From NCBI RefSeq assembly GCF_033473495.1, contig NC_088935.1, positions 3,844,001 to 3,908,000 on the forward strand: a stretch of DNA of 64,000 nucleotides, given 5' to 3'. Positions 58,461-64,000 of this stretch are shown here, one piece after another. Within the stretch, counting starts at the first letter, position 1; the number at the start of each line of letters is the position of its first letter. The stretch is from Cercospora beticola. Lineage: Eukaryota > Ascomycota > Dothideomycetes > Mycosphaerellales > Mycosphaerellaceae. The position numbers and the translations under genes were made by a program. The notes under the pieces were generated by a model. The model had not been told where the DNA came from, searched no databases, and saw only the letters and a list, made by a program, of their open reading frames with translations.

Positions 58461-60085
58461 CTACGACGTCGACGCTGCCGGCTTCTCTTCCTGTGGCTTG
58501 TGTCCAAAGACGCTGTGGCGCTGCTTGTCCTTCTCCTTTTCTTTCTTCTTGTCTTCCTTCTTTTCGCGCTTCGCAGTCGCTTCAGCCATGAGCTGCTCGA
58601 ATGCCATGAAGTCACCTTCCTCGTCTGGATCACGTTGGGCCTGTGCAATAGAGTCAGTATGTTTGAGGAATCACTAGTGATGTCGCCCGACTCACCTTTG
58701 CAAACATCTCGCCAATAACGATGAGAGCGTGAGCACGCTCGAGTCGCTTCTCTGGCTTCACTTTCTTATCGTACAAGACCTTGTCGCAAACATCGCGGAG
58801 CACACCAGTGATTTCAAACTTGCTTCCTCTCCAAGCAGCAGCCAGAATCTTGCCGGTAACACGCTTCTCATACTCGGCGCGTCGCTCATCAGTCCACTCT
58901 TCACCACCCTTCTCCTCTGCGCGGGCCATTTCCTCAATCTCCATCTGCGCGGATATCGCAGAGGATACGGTGCCCCAAGTGTCCTTGACCATGTTTCCCT
59001 TGTCCTTAAGTCTGCTGAAGAAGCCGCTGACGCCGCCAATTAATGGCTTCTGACTCTTGATATAGGTGGAAGCCTTGGCCACATATGTCTGTCCGATGGC
59101 GTGGAGGATCTCGATACCAAAGGACTCCATCTTCAGGTTCTCCACCTCCAACCTCATCTTCTCGCGGAAGGCATCAGTGACGTCCTTGCCCTTATCAGTT
59201 TCGGTCCACACGCTCATGCGGTCGATGAGTTTCTTGGAGAGTGTCTCGATTCGCTCGTCTCGGATTTTCTTGCGCTCCGCCTCGAATGCTAGCAGCTCTT
59301 CGCGTTGTTCCCTGGTCAAGCCACCCTTCTTCTTCTCCTTTTCGCGCAGTAGTCTCTCTTCCTCTGTCATGCCGGCAGCAGCAGCGGCAGCCTCCTCTTC
59401 CGTTCTATCGGTAATAGCCAATCTGGTAGGGATGCCTGATGGGCGGGGCGTGGATGTGCCGGAGCCAGATGCGGGCTTCGAATCGCGAATGGGGATATCG
59501 TGAGCAGCGCCGGCGGCATACTCGGGCGGAGCAGTCTCTGCATACGCAGGTGGTGGTGGAGGGGCTCCAGGCGTGGCATCTTTGGCGGCTTCGGCTTGCT
59601 TCGCTTTCGCAGCGTCTGAAGTAGCGGCGGCGGCTTCTGCTGTAGCGGCAGCACCTTCGGCTTCGGCGGCCTCTTGTTCGCGCATTGAGATCTCCATGCT
59701 CTTGGTCAAATCCTTCATCATTGAGATTTCGCCGATCCAGTCATGGAAGGCTTCGCCGCCGAAGATCATGGTGAAGAACTCTGCTGGGTCCTCGAAACCT
59801 GAGTCGGGCTTCGCGCCCTCCTTGCCAACTTGGTCATATCGCGATCGCAGTGCTTTGTCGCTCAGCACTTGGTATGCCTCGCCCACTGCCTGGAACTTTT
59901 CGTGTGCGGTCGGGTCATCTGGGTTCTTGTCTGGAGGGTGTTAGCCATCACTCCATCAGGCGCCTTGCAAGTCTCTCACCTGGGTGCAATTGGATGGCCT
60001 TTTTCCGGTATGCCTTCTTGATTTCAATCTCGGTCGCGGTCGGCGGGACGCCGAGGGCGTCGTAGTACTCGGTGTCCACGACCAT
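58461..60085 (-). CDS. DnaJ-X type Hsp40 co-chaperone (Caj1/Djp1-like)
   Basis: On the minus strand the exons are 60085-59980, 59930-58696 and 58640-58461, giving 506 aa. Introns are 49 and 55 nt, both GTGAG..CAG. The J domain (about residues 4-70) starts [10 protein letters not shown], has the HPD motif at the first exon junction (QLHPDKNPDD) and ends with YDQVGKEG. An Ala/Glu/Pro-rich linker follows. From about residue 200 the DnaJ-X region includes [36 protein letters not shown] and [16 protein letters not shown]. The tail is Lys/Glu-rich. The J domain stimulates Hsp70 ATPase; yeast Djp1 aids peroxisomal protein import and Caj1 is cytosolic and membrane-linked. It is divergent from the acyl-CoA synthetase, 753 bp away. 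After its stop the frame goes on open for 138 codons. Confidence 0.94.
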
Positions 60086-60838
60086 GTCGCTGCTGGCTGG
60101 GATCAGTACTGGGCTGGGGTCACTGAATGTGCGGAGTGAAGAATGTCTATGTACGGGCAGATGGCGGTGGTGGCAGAAGGTAGTCGTCGTTTACGCGGCA
60201 GTGCAAGAAAGTCCGCCGGCGGGCACAGGCTTGGAGGAAATGACGCACGCTTTGACACCTCAGCAGCCTTCGTCGCTCACGGCGTGCATGTGACAGAGCC
60301 CACGTCTGGGGAATACGCGGAGCGCGTGGCGGTGCTGTGGCATCGCTTCTCTACGGATGTTATTCACTGCGCCTCCTGCCTGCTGCTGCCACACTGTGTG
60401 CGCCTGTATTGCCGATTGTACAGCTCTGGTCGCTCCCCATTGCAGAGCATCGGCCCCATCGCCGAAAGTCGCTCTGTCTGTCTCGGAACGTGTCTTCCTG
60501 CCCTCAACCGAATGCTGTGCCCTTCCAAGCCCCTCGCGGAGAATATTACCACTCACAGACGATACTTCAAGCCCGTTTTGCTGCATGCACGACTGTGGTT
60601 GTTGGCAAAACATGTTCACTTGTTGTCCGCAATAGCCTTTCGGCCAACGCCGAGCAGTCTGAGTGACGGAAGTCTGGCATGAGGTGCTTCGGCCGATCCC
60701 TGCATCACCGACATCGTCACTTATTATCTCGGACTGCGGAAATCATGGTTGGCTGCTGAGTGGTCCCATCAGACTTGCCCATTGTGGCTCCGTGTCCCAA
60801 CCCGAGGTAGTAGGAGGACTGTAGAGGAGCCGGCAAAA
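60086..60838. promoter_or_regulatory. divergent promoter between DnaJ-X gene and acyl-CoA synthetase
   Basis: This is 753 bp between opposite start codons. There is no clear TATA box. Open frames inside, up to 179 aa, overlap on both strands and have no motif. An A-rich CGGCAAAA directly precedes the synthetase ATG. Confidence 0.55.
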
Positions 60839-62862
60839 ATGAATACTCTCCCTTCACTCCTCCAACGCTTCTACCATTCGAGCCATTGTGTCGCGAGAGC
60901 GTCACGTTTTACCACGCGCAACACACCTTCCTCGATACGATCGACGAAACCAGCACTAAGACGAGCGTTCACCACGACCATGACGGGATCTCAACAATTG
61001 ACGCTGCAGCGCATTGCCTTTACAGAAGCGATACAGAAACATGCACCGGAGTCGACAGCAGTAATACACTCCTTGAGCGGGAGATCGTTCAACTATGGCA
61101 GTCTGCTTGCAGATGTTGCTTCGCGGAAAGAGCAATTGCTGAAAGAGACGGGCAAAGATGCGGACACAATCGCTGGGGAACGCATTGCGTTCCTGGTGGA
61201 GAATAGCTACGATTATGCAGGTGTGTAGACGTCAATGGCATTGTCAAATCAAGAGCATCGAGCTGAGAACATACAGTCACCCTTCTGACATGTTTGGCCT
61301 CCAATGCCATTGCCGTGCCTCTCGCGCCTTCCTTCCCAGCAGGTGAGCTGCGGTACATCCTTGACCACAGTGAAGCCCTCGCTCTCGTCCACACTGGCAA
61401 ATACTCCAAGCTGGCACAGGAAGTTCTCAGCGAGGGCCTGACACATACACCATTGCGAGTGGCAGTGAGCAAGATCACCGAAGGCGCGAAGTCATCCTCG
61501 CAGGTCCAACTGTCCGCTTCAACACCTGCTACAGAAGGTGGCATGATGCTCTACACGTCCGGCACCACAGCACGACCGAAGGGTGTCCTCCTCCCCACCT
61601 CTGTATTGACAGCTCAGGCTCAATCATTGATCGAAGCATGGCAGTACACTCCTCAAGATCACTTGCTGCACGTTCTGCCACTCCACCACATCCATGGTAC
61701 TGTCAATGCTCTCTTGACACCTCTTCTGGCCGGTGCCACCATCGAGTTCATGTACCCCTTCAACGTCGATAATGTATGGAAACGTTTTGCGGCACCTTTT
61801 TGGAATGACAAGGAGAAGAAGCCAATCACATTCTTCACTGTTGTCCCCACGGTCTGGGCTCGCATGCTACAATCCCATCCAGACTTACCTGAAGACCTCA
61901 AAGCTGCCGCCGATGAAGCTGTACAGCGCAAACATCTCCGCCTTAACATCTCCGGCTCTGCAGCATTGCCTACTCCAACCAAGAAAGCATGGACTGCCCT
62001 TTCGTCTGGCAACGTCCTTCTCGAACGCTTCGGCATGACTGAGGTTGGCATGGCACTCTCTTGCGGCCTCGCAGACGTCGACCGTATCGACGGCAGTGTC
62101 GGCTGGCCCCTCCCCTCCGTTCAAGCCCGTCTCGTGGACTCCGACACTGGCGATATTATCACCAGCGTCACCAAAGAAGGCGAAAAAGAACATCCAGGCG
62201 AAGTCCAATTGAAAGGCCCCACTATCTTCCGCGAATACTGGCGCAATCCCGAAGCAACGCAAAAAGAGTTTACTGAAGATGGATGGTTCAAGACTGGCGA
62301 CATTGCGATCCGAAAAGATCTATCCCACATTGATGGAGCAGGTACCGGCCAGAGCGGATCTTGGGCGACTGGACCCGCATACTTCATTCAAGGCCGTAAG
62401 TCCGCCGACATCATCAAGACTGGTGGTGAGAAGGTCTCTGCATTGGAAATCGAGCGCGAACTCCTGTCTCTTCCAGAAGTCGAGGAATGCGCCGTCGTTG
62501 CCTTACCCTCGGAAGCCTGGGGCCAGAAAGCTGCGGCCGTCGTCGTATTGTCTGAACAAGGAAAGACTGCGGGCAAAAAGCGGAAGCGAAGAAACTCTGC
62601 CACCGGTGAGCAAGAGGAGACGTCGGAGTGGAGTGCGATGGATATGAGGAGGGCATTGAAAGACAAGCTGGTGGCATATAAGATTCCCCAAGATATGAAG
62701 GTCGTTGAGAAGATCCCAAGAAATGCCATGGGCAAGGTTAACAAGAAGGAGTTGGTGCCTAAGGTATTTGGCGACTTGGAGAGGATAAGGAGGAGGAGCA
62801 TTAGTCTTGCGGAGGAGAAGGCGTTGCAGAAGGCACTGGAGAAGGAGAGAGCGAGGTCGTAA
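60839..62862 (+). CDS. mitochondrial-type AMP-forming acyl-CoA synthetase (ACSF3/malonyl-CoA synthetase-like)
   Basis: Exons 60839-61220 and 61277-62862 give 655 aa. The 56-nt intron runs from GTGTGT to ATACAG. The first about 45 residues are rich in Arg, Ser and Thr with no acids (SLLQRFYHSSHCVARAS, RRAFTTT), a clear mitochondrial presequence. ANL-superfamily motifs follow in order: MLYTSGTTARPKG (A3, with A for the usual G), a FGMTE motif (A5), DGWFKTGDIA, the hinge block GRKSADIIKTGGEKVSALEIE, and the catalytic-lysine block IPRNAMGKVNKKEL. The layout resembles ACSF3, which makes malonyl- or methylmalonyl-CoA in mitochondria, but other medium-chain enzymes are not ruled out. A basic, Ser/Glu-rich insert with KKRKRR sits between the hinge block and the last lysine motif, and is not usual for the family. 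Confidence 0.92.
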
Positions 62863-63614
62863 GTAGGGGAGAAAATTCCGGGAGCGAATTGGAAGGACGA
62901 TGCATAGTTGATATAGATGTGGGCATTGGCCTTGGATGAGATGGACATAAGTATCAGTATAACTTAATCATCGCTATCATGAGGAAGAACGGCTGTTCTC
63001 CACCATACTTCCACAGCTTCCTTACTTGAGCTCGGCTTTCAGGCGTATCCGACCTCGTGCAGAGCACAACAGCTATTCCTTCGCATCTGGTAGGCGGAAG
63101 ATCAAGGCCTCGTCGCCAACCACCGGGTTCCGACGAGCCTCTACCCAACTTGTGTAACAGATTCGCAAGGCTGAGACGAAAGACATTTGCTGCCAAACGA
63201 ATGTAGACCCTGAAACGCCACGCGTCGATCCTATTTTTGGTTGGTCTTGGCGGGAAATCTGGTGTGGCTAAGCTATGCATGGCGTAACAACAGACGACGA
63301 ACGCCCGACCACTTCAGCCTTTCCAGCCTTTCTTCTCGTTACAGACCACTTTCCTTTCTTTCGCTTTTGGTATTGCGGCGCGAGGAACAGTAGCACCATC
63401 CATTGTATATTGGCTGCCAGGTCGCCGAATTGGAGACTGGCGTTCGTTTGAATCCGCGACACATTTCACGAATACGTACCGGCAAGAACGATTTACGAGG
63501 CTGAGGACGAAAGACGAAGATTGAAGACCCAGAAGACATAAGACAAGTTCAAGATTCGGAGAGACGAAGTCGAAAAGACCCTTCGAAGTTCGTACGACCG
63601 GAAGTTCCTTCCCA
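62863..63614. other. intergenic interval, promoter of the last gene
   Basis: This is 752 bp with the synthetase 3' flank and the upstream region of the metallopeptidase gene. The 100 bases before the last ATG are rich in GAAGAC/GAAAGAC-like purine repeats on the plus strand. No gene is seen. Confidence 0.5.
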
Positions 63615-64000
63615 ATGGCTCCCTCAGCTCTCCTTCCATCCCTCGATCCAGATGGCTTCCCAATCTTCCAGCCCGAGACGATCCAGTCGCAGCATCACCA
63701 CCTTCTACGACGCGACCTTTCCGTCAACCAAACGCAAGCCGTCACTGTCGGAATCATAGGTGTTTATGTGGTGGTCATCGCGCTGTTATGGAATATTCCT
63801 TATGTGAGGAATGTGCTCTGGCCGTTTAAGGTATTTCTTTGCCCTATAGGCTGAGCATGCGCGAAAGAGAAACGTGTTGCTAATCAGTGGTGATGATAAT
63901 AGATGCTGACGATCGCCTTTCACGAATTTGGTCATGCTTTCGCAGCGAAATTGACTGGTGGCAAAGTCGAATCCATCGAACTGAATCCGAACGAAGGCGG
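63615..64000 (+). CDS. M50B-like zinc metallopeptidase, N-terminal part (cut by window edge)
   Basis: Exon 1 is 63615-63830; the 72-nt intron 63831-63902 (GTATTT..TAATAG, with a GCTAATC branch-like site) is followed by exon 2 from 63903 to the edge. Only about 104 residues are visible. After a polar N terminus comes a transmembrane segment (VGIIGVYVVVIALLWNIPYV) and then the second helix with HEFGHAFAAKLTGG, the HExxH zinc motif of site-2-protease-like M50 enzymes. The following GKVESIELNPNEGG is typical of the M50B group (Peptidase_M50B) found in fungi, plants and bacteria. It probably lies in an internal membrane; substrates are unknown. The C-terminal half, including the second zinc ligand site, lies beyond the window. 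Confidence 0.9.

Noticed and set aside
58070..58648. 192-codon second minus-strand frame over the DnaJ-X last exon
   Set aside because: Almost pure Arg/Ser/Lys, as expected for a +1 reading of Lys/Glu codons; the DnaJ frame is fixed by the J and DnaJ-X domains and the intron phases.

Overview
The window looks like nuclear DNA of a filamentous ascomycete, most likely a Dothideomycete (Capnodiales/Mycosphaerellales-like; the class is inferred from gene content, not proven). Supporting signs are short spliceosomal introns (mostly 48-137 nt, GT..AG), Zn2Cys6 regulators, fungal-only families (Chs5, a Gin4/Hsl1-type kinase with a fungal KA1-like tail, a DnaJ-X co-chaperone), and a block at the left edge saturated by RIP (repeat-induced point mutation).

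Layout. 1-3373 is an AT-rich relic repeat with no CpA and only one TpG. A secreted glycoprotein gene follows 270 bp later (3643-5469), then a Zn2Cys6 activator (7485-10354), a Gin4/Hsl1-like septum/bud-neck kinase (12881-16740, minus) and a two-finger C2H2 regulator resembling FlbC (20484-21728, minus). The C2H2 gene has a 940-nt ATG-free leader and more than 8 kb of gene-free DNA upstream. CHS5 (30800-32055) is next. A nucleobase-ascorbate family transporter (33434-35452) faces a PrpF-family isomerase (36294-37460, minus). Then come a short Zn2Cys6 protein (40159-41041), an RNase P/MRP Rpr2-type subunit (41228-41833, minus) that shares a 418-bp divergent promoter with SUB2 (42252-44240), and a large putative secreted protein (44532-46650). 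About 11 kb follows with no confident gene but with scattered protein-like, frame-broken stretches. The right end holds a DnaJ-X protein (58461-60085, minus) with an open frame beyond its stop, a mitochondrial-type acyl-CoA synthetase (60839-62862) and the start of an M50B-type zinc metallopeptidase (63615 to the edge).

The genes do not form one pathway. Small groupings are two RNA-processing genes on one divergent promoter (Rpr2-type/SUB2), two cell-wall and division genes (Gin4-like, CHS5), and a convergent transporter/isomerase pair. No rRNA, tRNA or CRISPR was found. The observations I rate highest are the near-total loss of CpA/TpG in the left block, the 138-codon frame after the TAG of the DnaJ-X gene, the transporter whose substrate-binding signature is altered, the ATG-free leader and zinc-finger-splitting in-frame intron of the C2H2 gene, and an insertion between two helicase motifs in SUB2.
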